DNA of 64,000 bases from an uncultured Alphaproteobacteria bacterium (GCA_943787175.1 CALSLK010000025.1:1-64000), one strand, 5' to 3'; shown: positions 31,295 through 40,582, numbered from the stretch's first letter. Numbers and translations: made by a program. The notes: generated by a model from the letters alone, not told the origin.

Positions 31295-32101
31295 TCAGAG
31301 CCGCACCAGAGCGAACTGCAGCATGCGCATGATTTCATAGAACCGTTCTGCCTCGAAGCGCACGGCATGGGGGGCGTGCAGGCTGGCGCCGGGATAGAAC
31401 GAGGCAGCATAGGCATCTTCGTTCTTGTCGTACCAGAGTTCCAGTTCGTAGCGGTCGCTCAGCGCGGGCAGGGTGCGGGCGGCCTCGTCCTTCAGTGCGG
31501 CTTCGATACCGCTGCGGATCGCGGTCACCGCGCGTGCAGGATGGATCGAGATGGTCGCGGCACCCTTTCCGGTGTTGGTCGCGACCGTGTGGATGCCGGA
31601 CTGGGCCGCGTGAGCGCTTTCACAGAGAAGTGTATCACCCGACAGGAAGACGGTCGGGACGCCAAGCTCGGCCGCCATCAGGCTGTGCAGGCGGTATTCT
31701 GACATCGCCTCGCCGTTCACCAGGACTTGGAACTCTGAACCCGCGGCAGTGTGAGCCAGCGGGTTGCCACCGTTGCTTGCGCCGGAGTGGTAGCCGACCA
31801 TGGCAACGGCATCATAGCTGCTGTCGATCTGCGCGAGCATATAGAGCGGGTCGCCACTCCAGCCCCGGATCAGTTGCACCGGCTCAGGCAGGCGGGAAGG
31901 TATGAGATTGCGCGCGGTCCAGTGCGCGTCCTTGATGATCAGATCGGTGGCGCCCGCCGCCAGAGCACCTTCGCAGGCTGCAGCAGCCTCGTCGGTCATC
32001 TGGTTACGGAATGTCTCATAGCCGGGTTTGCCAATTTCGGCCTCGTCCCAGTGGGTAATGCCCGTAACGCCTTCAATGTCGACGCTGATGTATACCTTCA
32101 T
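31295..32101 (-). CDS. M55-family D-aminopeptidase (DppA-like), copy 2
   Basis: 268 residues: SVDIEGVTGITHWDEAEI, IKDAHWTARN, AMVGYHSGASNGG and GEAMSEYRLHSLMAAELG give the same metal ligands as copy 1. The two copies share long identical stretches (for example EAAAACEGALAAGAT and TGKGAATxSIHPARAV). The gene is transcribed leftward after the cupin gene, separated by 30 nt, so cupin and both peptidases may form one operon. Confidence 0.88.
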   Translation of the reverse strand: MKVYISVDIEGVTGITHWDEAEIGKPGYETFRNQMTDEAAAACEGALAAGATDLIIKDAHWTARNLIPSRLPEPVQLIRGWSGDPLYMLAQIDSSYDAVAMVGYHSGASNGGNPLAHTAAGSEFQVLVNGEAMSEYRLHSLMAAELGVPTVFLSGDTLLCESAHAAQSGIHTVATNTGKGAATISIHPARAVTAIRSGIEAALKDEAARTLPALSDRYELELWYDKNEDAYAASFYPGASLHAPHAVRFEAERFYEIMRMLQFALVRL

Positions 32102-32131
32102 GGCGCAGTTCCTTTCATGTCGCAGCGATGA

Positions 32132-32770
32132 TCAGGCCCGCACAACGGCGATGGGCGATTCCACATCTGTGATCCACACCGCCATGGCGATGAGCGGTTC
32201 GTCGCGGGTCTGCATGGCGTGCCGCATGCCGGCGGTGTGAAGGATGATGTCACCAGGGTATCGTTCTACCCAGGGCTCGCCGCCGCGTTTCCAAAGGGCC
32301 TTGCCCGCGATGACATAGTAGATCTCGATCGCCTTGTGAGCGTGGTCGGGATAGTACACGTCGGGCCCCTGGAGGGTGAAGGTCAGGCCAACGGTCTTGG
32401 AGGCAACAGCAACGCCGCCAGCCCAGTTGGGTGGGGAAGCCAGCGCGGCAAAACTGAAATTGTCGCAGAAATGCTCCATGCCCGGTTCGCCACCGTAGCC
32501 GTCGTGGATGTCGTTCCAGCGCATCAGGGGAGAGGCTGCACGCAACGCAGCGAGCATGGACGCCGCTCCGGGATCGTTCACCTCAGGTTCGTTGAGATGC
32601 CGGTCAACCACCGGCTGGGATTGCGGCTCTGTGACACCTTCAAACGTGAGCTCTCGAATCAGACCTGCCCCGCGCAACAGCTCGGCCGACGGTGCAAACG
32701 GGCGTCGCGCGCCTGTCTCCAGAACGTGCACGGCCTGGGTGGCAAGATCGGTGGCGGGTTGCAGGTTCAT
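32132..32770 (-). CDS. Cupin protein resembling DMSP lyases (DddQ/DddL-type)
   Basis: 212 residues: an N-terminal helical part (1-110) and a C-terminal cupin. The metal motif LQGPDVYYPDHAHKAIEIYY supplies His143, His145, Glu149 and Tyr151 (HxHxxxExY), with His184 in GMRHAMQT. This is the arrangement in cupin DMSP lyases, where the Tyr is needed to form dimethyl sulfide and acrylate from dimethylsulfoniopropionate. Length and the N-terminal helical portion also fit. A related lyase or isomerase of another substrate is possible, since the wider cupin family is diverse. No acrylate-handling genes are seen nearby. Expressed leftward, divergent from the DgcA-like genes. Confidence 0.6.
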   Translation of the reverse strand: MNLQPATDLATQAVHVLETGARRPFAPSAELLRGAGLIRELTFEGVTEPQSQPVVDRHLNEPEVNDPGAASMLAALRAASPLMRWNDIHDGYGGEPGMEHFCDNFSFAALASPPNWAGGVAVASKTVGLTFTLQGPDVYYPDHAHKAIEIYYVIAGKALWKRGGEPWVERYPGDIILHTAGMRHAMQTRDEPLIAMAVWITDVESPIAVVRA

Positions 32771-32844
32771 GTCTTTGCTCTTTCGTGAGGGCTTGCCGAC
32801 ACGCTAGGCTGATATGTCATTTCACGGCAATTGGCCTTCGCCCC

Positions 32845-34830
32845 ATGTCCGAAGCCTATCCCCAGCTCTTTTCGCCCCTGCGGCTGCGTCACCTGACGCT
32901 GAAGAATCGCATTGTCTTTGGTGCGCATACCGCAAACATGAGCGAGGAAGGCCTTCCTGGCGAACGTCACCTTGCCTACTACCGTGAACGCGCGCGCGGC
33001 GGGGCCGGCATGATCGTCGTAGAGCCGGTGCCGGTGCATCGCACCGCTGTTCTCACACGCGGCAACTTCCTGGCCGATGACGATGCGATTGTTCCCCACT
33101 TTCGGCGCATCACCGAAGAGGTGAAGAGCCACGACTGCGCCATCATCCAGCAGCTCTATCATGTCGGCGCCCATGGCGACTGGGACTCCAGCTTCTCGGA
33201 AAGCTGGTCGCCATCCGGCCAGCCTTCCATGCATGATTCCGACGGTAGTCACGCTATGACCGGGCGCCAGATCGAGGAAGTTATCGAGGGACACATTGCG
33301 GCCGCGCGTCGTGCAAAGGATGCCGGTTTCGACGGCATCGAGATCATGGCGGCCTATTCGGCGCTGCTGGAACAGTTCTGGTCACCCTTCACCAACCGGC
33401 GCGATGATAAATGGGGTGGAACCTTCGACAACCGGATGCGTTTCTCGCAATCCATCTATGACGGTATCCGCAAAGCCTGCGGTGATGACTTTGTCTGTGG
33501 CGTTGCAGTGAGCATCGATCCTGGTGCCGAGATCGTGCAATCGGTCGAAATGCTTCAGGAGGTTACAGCCTGGCATGATTCACGCGGGCTGATCGACTAC
33601 ATCACCATCGGACGCGGCAGCTATTGGGGCTTCACGCGCATCATTCCGCCAGCCTTTGAACAGGCAATGAAGGGCGAGGAATTTGCGGGCCGCCTGCGTT
33701 CGGTCTGCGAGCATGCCAAGGTGCAGTGTGAAGCGCGTGTGAAAACGCCGGAGAATGGCGAGCGTATCATCGCCAGCGGTACCGCTGACATGGTGTCCAT
33801 CGTGCGCGGCCAGATTGCCGATCCACATCTGGCCAACAAGGCACGCCTAGGAAAGGCATCCTCTATCCGTCCCTGTGTGTCCTGCAACCAACAGTGTATC
33901 GGTCGTCGTCATCGTGATTACTGGATCTCGTGCCTGGTCAATCCCTCCGCGGGCCGGGAGTTCGACTGGGGCGGAGACCGCATCACACCTTCGGACAACC
34001 CACGGAGCGTGCTGGTGGTTGGCGGCGGCCCGGCGGGACTGGAAGCAGCGCGGGTCGCAGCAGAGCGGGGCCACGGTGTGCGCCTTGTCGAGCGCGAAGA
34101 TCATTTGGGTGGGCAATGGCGTCTGGCCAGCCTGCAGCCGCGCCGCAACGAGATTGCCGATCACCTCACCTGGTACGGCCTGCAGCTTTCCAATCTGGGC
34201 GTTGCCATCGATACCGGGATCGAAATGGATGCCGGCATGGTGCGCGAGATGGGGGTTGAGACCGTCATCATCGCCACTGGTGCCCGCCCACCCATGAACG
34301 GATACCAGCGCTCGATGCCCGAACAGGACAGCCTGCCCGGTATCGAGAAAGGCGATGCGTGTTCGGTCAACGATGTGCTGTCGGGAGCCGTGATGCCAGG
34401 CAAACGCGTTCTGGTGCTGGATGATATCGGTGCGTGGCCTGGTAACGGCACAGCGCTCAAGCTGGCTGAGGCCGGCCATGACGTCGTGCTGGTGGCCAAG
34501 GATGCCTACATCGCCGCTGATATGGGTCGTGTCACCTCCGACGGCGCCATGCGTAAGGCGCTCGCTACTGCCGGGGTCGAGATGCGGCCAGCAAGCGCTG
34601 TAGTCTCCTGGACGGGTGATGCTGCAACCGTGCGTCACCTGGCGACCGGCGTCGAACAGACGCAGCCCTTCGATACGTTGGTCATCGCCGAAACGCCGGT
34701 ACCCAACGAGCAGATCTGGCGCGATCTCGAAGGTAGTGGCCTCGACGTTCATGTCGTGGGCGATGCCATGGCGCATCACAAGGCATCGGGTGCGATTTAT
34801 GACGGTCGCCGCATTGCAATGGGGCTGTGA
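32845..34830 (+). CDS. DgcA/TMADH-type iron-sulfur flavoprotein, tandem copy 1
   Basis: 661 residues from ATG 32845. Old-yellow-enzyme TIM barrel (residues 1-350, RLRHLTLKNRIVFGAHTANM; HxxxYxxLLEQFWSPFTNRR-type FMN/substrate region), a 4Fe-4S motif CVSCNQQC plus a fourth Cys in WISCLVNP, then an FAD/NAD(P)-binding module (SVLVVGGGPAGLEAARVAAE). This build is that of trimethylamine dehydrogenase, 2,4-dienoyl-CoA reductase and dimethylglycine demethylase DgcA. In the present context demethylation of dimethylglycine or a proline betaine product is likely (inference). It is followed after 1 nt by a full-length paralogue. Confidence 0.85.
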   Translation: MSEAYPQLFSPLRLRHLTLKNRIVFGAHTANMSEEGLPGERHLAYYRERARGGAGMIVVEPVPVHRTAVLTRGNFLADDDAIVPHFRRITEEVKSHDCAIIQQLYHVGAHGDWDSSFSESWSPSGQPSMHDSDGSHAMTGRQIEEVIEGHIAAARRAKDAGFDGIEIMAAYSALLEQFWSPFTNRRDDKWGGTFDNRMRFSQSIYDGIRKACGDDFVCGVAVSIDPGAEIVQSVEMLQEVTAWHDSRGLIDYITIGRGSYWGFTRIIPPAFEQAMKGEEFAGRLRSVCEHAKVQCEARVKTPENGERIIASGTADMVSIVRGQIADPHLANKARLGKASSIRPCVSCNQQCIGRRHRDYWISCLVNPSAGREFDWGGDRITPSDNPRSVLVVGGGPAGLEAARVAAERGHGVRLVEREDHLGGQWRLASLQPRRNEIADHLTWYGLQLSNLGVAIDTGIEMDAGMVREMGVETVIIATGARPPMNGYQRSMPEQDSLPGIEKGDACSVNDVLSGAVMPGKRVLVLDDIGAWPGNGTALKLAEAGHDVVLVAKDAYIAADMGRVTSDGAMRKALATAGVEMRPASAVVSWTGDAATVRHLATGVEQTQPFDTLVIAETPVPNEQIWRDLEGSGLDVHVVGDAMAHHKASGAIYDGRRIAMGL

Positions 34831-34831
34831 C

Positions 34832-36814
34832 ATGAGCGAGCACTTCCCACATCTCTTCCAGCCGCTGACCCTGCGTCACAAGACCTTGCGTAACCGCCTG
34901 ACGTTTGGCCCGCATCTGGCCAACATGAGCCATGAAGGGCTGCCCGGCGCGCGTCATCTTGGCTACTACGCCGAACGTGCGCGTGGCGGTGTCGGCATGA
35001 TCGTGATGGAGGGCCAATCAGTCGAAGAACATGGTGCGTTGACGCGTGGCCGTTTCCGCCTGTCCGACGAGATCATTCCGGGTCTCGCCGCCATTGCCAA
35101 TGCCGTGCATGAACACGGCGCCGTCATTGTCCAACAGCTCAACCACTCCGGTCAGCACGCTGATGGTGACAACAGCTGGCTGCCCAACTGGTCGGTCTCT
35201 GGCCTGCCGTCCATGAAGGACAGCGACGGCAGCCATGCCATGACCGATGCGGAGATCGAAAACGTCCTTGCCCACTACGTCGCCGCAGCCCTGCGCGCAA
35301 AGAAGGCTGGGTTGGACGGGATCGACCTGCTGGCTGCCTACAACACGCTGCCGGATCAGTTCTGGTCACCACTGAGTAACCGACGCGGGGATCGCTGGGG
35401 TGGCACACTTGAAAACCGCTGCCGGTTCACGGCCACAGTGATGAAAGGAATTCGGCAGGCATGTGGTGAGGATTTCATCATCGGCCTTTCGGTCTCGGGC
35501 GATGATCTGACAAAGAAGGGCCTGACGCTGGAGGAAATGAAACGCATCATCGCCTGGCACGATGACCGCAAACTCATGGATTATGTCTCGGTCGGTACCG
35601 GGAGCTATGTCGACTTCTCCCAGATCATTCCGACCTTCATGTACGACCAGATGCGTGGCCCGCCTCTTGCTGGAGAGATCCGCTCCGTCGTAAATCACGC
35701 GCTCGTCCAGGCTGAAAGTCATGTGCGTACGCCAGAGAACGCCGACAAGGTTATTGCCGATGGCATGGCCGACATGGTTTCCATCGTGCGTGGTCAGATC
35801 GCCGATCCCCATCTTGCCAACAAGGCGCGGGAAGGCAGGGCAGACGACGTGCGGCCCTGTATCTCCTGCAACCAGTTGTGCTGGGGCCGGCGCGCCAGGG
35901 ACTATTGGGTCTCCTGCCTGGTCAATCCCTCTGCAGGCCGTGAACATGAATGGGATGGCGACCGTTTTTCACCAGCGTCGCAGCCCAAACGGGTGCTCGT
36001 TGTCGGTGGTGGCCCCGCAGGCCTGGAAGCCGCACGGGTTGCTGCCGAACGGGGGCATCGTGTTACCTTGGCCGAAGCCAGCGATCACCTGGGTGGCCAG
36101 TTCGCCCTGGCAGCACGTCAACCGCGCCGGGATGCCATTGCTGACCTGATCACCTGGTTCGATACCCAGCTCACCAAACTCCAGGTCGAGGTGCGGCTGA
36201 ACCACGCGATGAGCGATCACGAAATCCGCTCGGGTGAATGGGACGAGGTCATCATTGCCACCGGTTCTGTTCCCGCGCGTGACGGTTATCAGCGTGGCCT
36301 GCCGTTCCAGGACCGATTACCCGGTGTGGACCATGAGAGTGTGTTGGCCATCGATGATGTGCTCGATGGCGCGGAATGCGGCAAACGCGTTCTGGTTCTT
36401 GATGATCTGGGTAACTGGAAGGGCGTGGGGACAGCGCTTTATCTTGCCGAACGTGAACACGAGGTCACGATTGCAACACGACATCCCATGATCGCGCCGG
36501 AACTGGTGCGCACTGCGGCAACGGCCCCACTGGTTCGCCGTATGGCCGAGCTCAAGGTCGAGCAACTTGTCGAGACGGTTGCATTGTCCTGGGACCATGG
36601 AAGCGTCACGCTCAAATCCAATCTGGACGCCAGCGTCGTCGAACGTGGCTTCGACACGCTGGTCCTGGCGACGGTCAACCGGCCCGTGCGTGATCTTCAT
36701 GATTCCCTGGAAGAGGACGAGAGTATCGGCCTCCACATGATCGGTGACAGCCTGGGCGCGCGTCGCGCCTCTGCCGCGATCTATGAAGGCCGCAAACTGG
36801 CATTGGAACTTTGA
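34832..36814 (+). CDS. DgcA/TMADH-type iron-sulfur flavoprotein, tandem copy 2
   Basis: 660 residues from ATG 34832, 1 nt after the previous stop. The domains are as in copy 1: barrel starting LFQPLTLRHKTLRNRLTFGP, cluster motif CISCNQLC plus Cys in WVSCLVNPSAGRE, and dinucleotide motif VLVVGGGPAGLEAARVAAER. The pair is clearly homologous over the whole length. DgcA works with DgcB in Pseudomonas, but no DgcB-like ferredoxin partner is seen here. The copies may have split substrates (for example dimethylglycine versus N-methylproline), which cannot be read from sequence. Confidence 0.85.
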   Translation: MSEHFPHLFQPLTLRHKTLRNRLTFGPHLANMSHEGLPGARHLGYYAERARGGVGMIVMEGQSVEEHGALTRGRFRLSDEIIPGLAAIANAVHEHGAVIVQQLNHSGQHADGDNSWLPNWSVSGLPSMKDSDGSHAMTDAEIENVLAHYVAAALRAKKAGLDGIDLLAAYNTLPDQFWSPLSNRRGDRWGGTLENRCRFTATVMKGIRQACGEDFIIGLSVSGDDLTKKGLTLEEMKRIIAWHDDRKLMDYVSVGTGSYVDFSQIIPTFMYDQMRGPPLAGEIRSVVNHALVQAESHVRTPENADKVIADGMADMVSIVRGQIADPHLANKAREGRADDVRPCISCNQLCWGRRARDYWVSCLVNPSAGREHEWDGDRFSPASQPKRVLVVGGGPAGLEAARVAAERGHRVTLAEASDHLGGQFALAARQPRRDAIADLITWFDTQLTKLQVEVRLNHAMSDHEIRSGEWDEVIIATGSVPARDGYQRGLPFQDRLPGVDHESVLAIDDVLDGAECGKRVLVLDDLGNWKGVGTALYLAEREHEVTIATRHPMIAPELVRTAATAPLVRRMAELKVEQLVETVALSWDHGSVTLKSNLDASVVERGFDTLVLATVNRPVRDLHDSLEEDESIGLHMIGDSLGARRASAAIYEGRKLALEL

Positions 36815-36830
36815 ACCAAGGGGGTGGGTG

Positions 36831-37190
36831 ATGGTGAAGTCAGTTGGTGAATATTTGAAGGGCGCGTCGGAAGTGCCCGGCCATCGGACACTGGTGATGG
36901 TCGGCGCGCAATCGCCCGCAGGCCCTGACGGCAGGGTTGAGGCTGATGTTGCTGGGCAATGCGCTGTTGTTTGGTCGAAGATCAGCGAAGCTTTGGCCCA
37001 GAAGAATCTCGAAACCCGCCACATTGTGGCTCTCGAGATCGATCTGACCGACCGGGAAAATCTTGATGCGGTTCTGACCGAACAGGCCCGTCATATCCGC
37101 CATCATGTCGCACAGACCGTGCGTATCGTCGGTCTGCTTGATCCTCAGTGGAAAGCCCAGATTTCAGTCGTCGCTGCTGTTACGCGTTAG
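36831..37190 (+). CDS. RidA/YjgF family protein
   Basis: 119 residues from ATG 36831: VKSVGEYLKGASEVPGHRTL and a C-terminal RIVGLLDPQWKAQISVVAAV. RidA proteins hydrolyse reactive enamine/imine intermediates made by PLP and flavin enzymes. The active-site Arg normally found near the C-terminus in RidA proper is not obvious here (TRxxVxV is absent), so it may belong to another Rid subgroup. It follows the two flavoprotein genes by 16 nt and could deal with imine products of amine oxidation. Confidence 0.7.
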   Translation: MVKSVGEYLKGASEVPGHRTLVMVGAQSPAGPDGRVEADVAGQCAVVWSKISEALAQKNLETRHIVALEIDLTDRENLDAVLTEQARHIRHHVAQTVRIVGLLDPQWKAQISVVAAVTR

Positions 37191-37241
37191 ATGCGCGTCT
37201 TGAATCGGATCGCAAGCGATACAGCCTTAACGCGAGCTGCT

Positions 37242-38231
37242 CTAAACAGGTTGTCCATGTTGGCTGACTGCCTTCAGAACAGCGTCCAGTGACCCGTCGC
37301 TCGCCTCGGCTGGGATGACGCAGGTGGGTGCCAGAATGTGGCGTTTTCCCTGGCTGACGGCGAGGGCGCCGCAGGCTTGCGCATAGACGGTTTTGATACT
37401 GGCAGGAAACTGTTGTTCTTCCATGCCCGCAACAAGAACACAGTCTGTCAGACCAAACGCATCTGAAAAGGATGGCTTGGAAAGGCCATGGTCCCAACAC
37501 ACCGCGCCAACGGGATAGACATTGCAAAGATCAAAAAGGACGTCAGGTCCGCAGAGGTGCAGGATGACCGATGACGGGTCGCCCCATGCCTCAAGCACAG
37601 CGGTGTCATAAGGGACACCGAACGTCGCGTGATCTTCTTGCGACAACAACAGTTCACTGGCGTACTGCGTCGCGAAGTAAAGTCCCGCCGCTCCGGCTTC
37701 CCGAGCAGCAATCGTGAACTCCGTCATGGTTTGCGTGATCACGTCCAGAGCATGATGAAGATCTTCCGGACAATCACGCATGGCATCCATGACCCCTCCG
37801 CCGGCCAGTTTTCCAGCAAGGGTGAGCGGTCCAAAGATGGTCATGTAGACGGGAAACTCTTCACCGATCTCTTCGCAGACACGTCGCAGGCAGTCCAACT
37901 CCCGACCCAATGCACCGTCGCCGGCTTCCAGCTTTGTCAGGCCGCGCCAGTCAATGTTGAGGTTCCGTGCATAGGGAAACGTGTTGGGGGCAAACTCCAG
38001 TGAAGGCTGGCTGCCCTGTTGGGACGCCCAGTCCTCGATCGCGTACATGCCGTTTGGTGTGTGTTTGACCAGGTCGGGCCGCCACTTTCGTGCGAATGCA
38101 ATGGTTGCCGCAGTGAGTTCCTCGGGCGATCGATCTGCTCCGGGAAAGTGGCGCCAAAGTGCAAATGCCGGACGGTCCGGGATTTCTCCGGCAAAGACGG
38201 AACGAATGCGTGCGTGGGATTCTGTCGTCAT
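37242..38231 (-). CDS. UroD-fold protein with a zinc-methyltransferase signature (MtaA/MtbA-like)
   Basis: 329 residues of the uroporphyrinogen decarboxylase superfamily. It carries HxC (H225, C227 in VILHLCGPDV) and a late Cys304 in LAPTCVIP. This His-x-Cys...Cys set is the Zn site of methylcobamide:thiol methyltransferases such as MtaA and MtbA and is absent from true heme UroD enzymes. It may therefore take methyl groups from a corrinoid protein to a thiol, or the reverse. The motif GLYFATQYASELLLSQEDH is family-typical. It lies apart from the corrinoid operon, after the RidA gene on the opposite strand. Confidence 0.7.
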   Translation of the reverse strand: MTTESHARIRSVFAGEIPDRPAFALWRHFPGADRSPEELTAATIAFARKWRPDLVKHTPNGMYAIEDWASQQGSQPSLEFAPNTFPYARNLNIDWRGLTKLEAGDGALGRELDCLRRVCEEIGEEFPVYMTIFGPLTLAGKLAGGGVMDAMRDCPEDLHHALDVITQTMTEFTIAAREAGAAGLYFATQYASELLLSQEDHATFGVPYDTAVLEAWGDPSSVILHLCGPDVLFDLCNVYPVGAVCWDHGLSKPSFSDAFGLTDCVLVAGMEEQQFPASIKTVYAQACGALAVSQGKRHILAPTCVIPAEASDGSLDAVLKAVSQHGQPV

Positions 38232-38345
38232 GGTGCCTCGTCAACACACCGCGATATTGCGGACATTTTTATCGTATGGCGAAGCTCGAATGGTCGCCAC
38301 CAATGAGTCAGCGCTGCACCGCGACACGACAACTGCGGCCTTGTG

Positions 38346-38822
38346 TCAGCCGGCAAGGCTTTCGATTCGATTGCGGTCGATGGCCAGGGTGACGACCTGG
38401 TCGATACGGTCGGCATCCAGCTTGTCATAGAAACTCATGGCTACCTGGTTCCGGTCAGAACATTCCCAGGTGATGACGTCGCAATCGAGCTTCAGGGCAT
38501 CGCGCGCGACAGCTTGCATAAGAGTCTCTCCAACGCCGCTGCGCCGGGCGTCTGGCGCAACCGCAAGGTCGCTCAGAAACATGCGTCGCTCGCCTGTGAA
38601 ACCTTCGAAGAAGTGGCGATAAAGCGCGTAACCCACAATCTTTCTGTCATCGCAGGCCACAAGAATGTCACACCAGCGCTTGGGCTCGAAGGCATAGCGA
38701 AGAACATCTCTGGCCGTGGTGCGGCTGTCGCAGTCGAGAATCCACTGGCCCAGAATGTTGGCAAGCGCTGCAATTGCCTCGGCATCGGCCCTGCGCGCGG
38801 AACGTATCTTGATTGTGTTCAT
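38346..38822 (-). CDS. GNAT-family N-acetyltransferase
   Basis: 158 residues with the GNAT core FLSDLAVAPDARRSGVGETL (strand 4 and the CoA-binding loop), preceded by AYALYRHFFEG-like strands and followed by CDVITWECSDRNQVAMSFYD. A free-standing acetyltransferase of unknown acceptor. Its ATG overlaps the stop of the following upstream gene (the M15-like protein) by 4 nt, so the two form an operon. Confidence 0.85.
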   Translation of the reverse strand: MNTIKIRSARRADAEAIAALANILGQWILDCDSRTTARDVLRYAFEPKRWCDILVACDDRKIVGYALYRHFFEGFTGERRMFLSDLAVAPDARRSGVGETLMQAVARDALKLDCDVITWECSDRNQVAMSFYDKLDADRIDQVVTLAIDRNRIESLAG

Positions 38823-39511
38823 GGTTTGGGGAAGCCAGGGTATTGGTCGCTGTGGTCTCCGGCAAAGTTGTCCATTGTGGCGTCCGTGAATTGCTCATCA
38901 TGTCCGGCACCGGGCCCGCCATCGATGTAGAGCGCCTTGCTGTTGGGCCCTTCGTACCAGCGGATATTGAAGGCGCAGAGCCAGGGGAAAAAGATCGCTT
39001 CGGCATAGCCCGGTAGATTGTCGCGGATCCACCATGCCAGCGGGTGGGCGTCGTTGGTCTTCTCGTACTGCTCCAGGTACCAGGGAATGACGAGCGAGAC
39101 AGTGCCGCCACAGAATCCGTCGGCGTCGCGCAGATCCCAGATATGGCGTGACGCGCTGTAGGTATTGTCGGAACAGTAATAGGCGCCGTCCTGATCGCCG
39201 CCTGCCATCAGTTCCTTGTGCCGGTCGTGGCAGAACTGATTGACGCTGGGCGAGCGATAGGCGCTGCGGATGGCGACGTGGCCAAAGGCTGATTTGAGCG
39301 GCTCAATGATTTCGGTCGCGATCTTGCGTCCGACATGGAGCGCAAGCTCTGGGTCTTCAGGCAGATTGGAAAGCCCATGAAAGTTGGCGACCTCGCTGTA
39401 AAGCATCTCGCGCATGAAGACGTGATCAGACAGGCGCTCGCGGCCCAACTTGGTCAGTTCGGCAACGGATGTGGGTTTGGGCACGGGCTGTCTCCAGACG
39501 GTTGTGTTCAA
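38819..39511 (-). CDS. Peptidase M15-like protein (D-Ala-D-Ala carboxypeptidase fold), uncertain
   Basis: 230 residues without a signal peptide. The segment IEPLKSAFGHVAIRSAYRSP followed by VNQFCHDRHKELM and SASRHIWDLRDADGFCGGT resembles M15_3-type zinc peptidases (GYRSP-x-VN, then S-x-H...D). The C-terminal half (WWIRDNLPGYAEAIFFPWLC, FNIRWYEGPNSKALYIDGG) is longer than in the usual phage-type enzymes. The catalytic site cannot be confirmed by eye. Coupled to a GNAT gene. Cell-wall or peptide modification is possible but not supported by context. Confidence 0.5.
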   Translation of the reverse strand: MNTTVWRQPVPKPTSVAELTKLGRERLSDHVFMREMLYSEVANFHGLSNLPEDPELALHVGRKIATEIIEPLKSAFGHVAIRSAYRSPSVNQFCHDRHKELMAGGDQDGAYYCSDNTYSASRHIWDLRDADGFCGGTVSLVIPWYLEQYEKTNDAHPLAWWIRDNLPGYAEAIFFPWLCAFNIRWYEGPNSKALYIDGGPGAGHDEQFTDATMDNFAGDHSDQYPGFPKP

Positions 39512-39617
39512 TCAGGTCGCCCACGATAGCAGGCGCACTTTTCGATTGGTGGAGAATCTGTACCGGTCCGGTCAGGTTTCGTAGTGTCATGGCACCAACA
39601 GCGTTGGAGCATTGCTC

Positions 39618-40578
39618 ATGGTCAAGGATCTAACGAAACCTCCCACCGACAATCGTAGCTTCTGCGGCGTGCCGGTGGCGAACGATCTTGCCGCCTTACA
39701 GGCCGAGATTGCCATTCTGGGCATCCCTTACGGTACGACCTATGACGTCGAGAGCCCTGTCAACGAATGTGCGGGTTCACCATCAGCGATCCGCGCGCGC
39801 AGCGGAGCTTCGATGCTGTACCACCACGATTTTGATATCGATGCTGCTGTGCTGAATTGTGATGATCGCGATATCGCGATCGCCGATTGTGGCGATGTTG
39901 CTGGTGGTCCGCATCCTGGAGACGGTGAAACCAACCGTGCGATGGCGACCGGAGCTGTGAAGGCAATCCTGGACGCTGGCGCGGTACCTATCGTCTTTGG
40001 CGGCGACGACAGCGTCCCGATCCCGTTTTTCGCAGCCTTCGAGGGCAGGGGACCCTTCACCGTCGTGCAGGTCGATGCCCATCTCGACTGGCGCGACGAA
40101 ATTCATGGTTCGCGTTACGGCTATTCCAGCCCCATGCGCCGGGCCTCCGAGATGGATTGGATCAACGGTATGGTCCAGATCGGGTTGCGGGGTACCGGCA
40201 GTGCACGGCCCAGGAAGTCGCGGATGCGCGCAACTGGGGCTCCAGGCTGGTCACAGCGCGCGAGGTTCGCGAGAAGGGAATCGCTGCAGCGCTGCGACAT
40301 TTGCCCGATGGCGGCGAATTCCTGGTGACGATCGATTGTGATGGCATCGATCCGGCCGATTTCCCGGCTGTCAGCAGTCTTGCGCCAGGTGGCGTGGCCT
40401 ATCCTGAATGTTGGAACTGATCAATGGTATTGCCGCAAAGGGCCGCATTGCGGGCCTTGATATCGTTGAATTCGGCTGTGATCACGATCCTTCCAGCGGC
40501 CTTGGCGCGACCGTTTGCGCGCGCCTTGCCGTGACGGCGATCAGCGCAATGATCCGTTCGGGCCAGTTTCACGCATAA
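39618..40578 (+). pseudogene. Agmatinase/ureohydrolase family protein with two frameshifts
   Basis: ATG at 39618 with GGAG at 39605-39608 is preferred over a TTG at 39612. Mn ligands of the arginase fold are seen: FGGDDS, VQVDAHLDWRDE and TIDCDGIDPADFP. One base is missing near 40209-40211 (GSARP then EVADARNWGSRLV), and a second near 40409-40411 (AYPE then LELINGIAAKGRIAGLDIVE). With both restored the protein is 320 residues with a normal ending (GATVCARLAVTAISAMIRSG). Substrate could be agmatine, guanidinobutyrate or another guanidino compound. Breaks may be real or errors. Confidence 0.8.
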
Positions 40579-40582
40579 GGTG

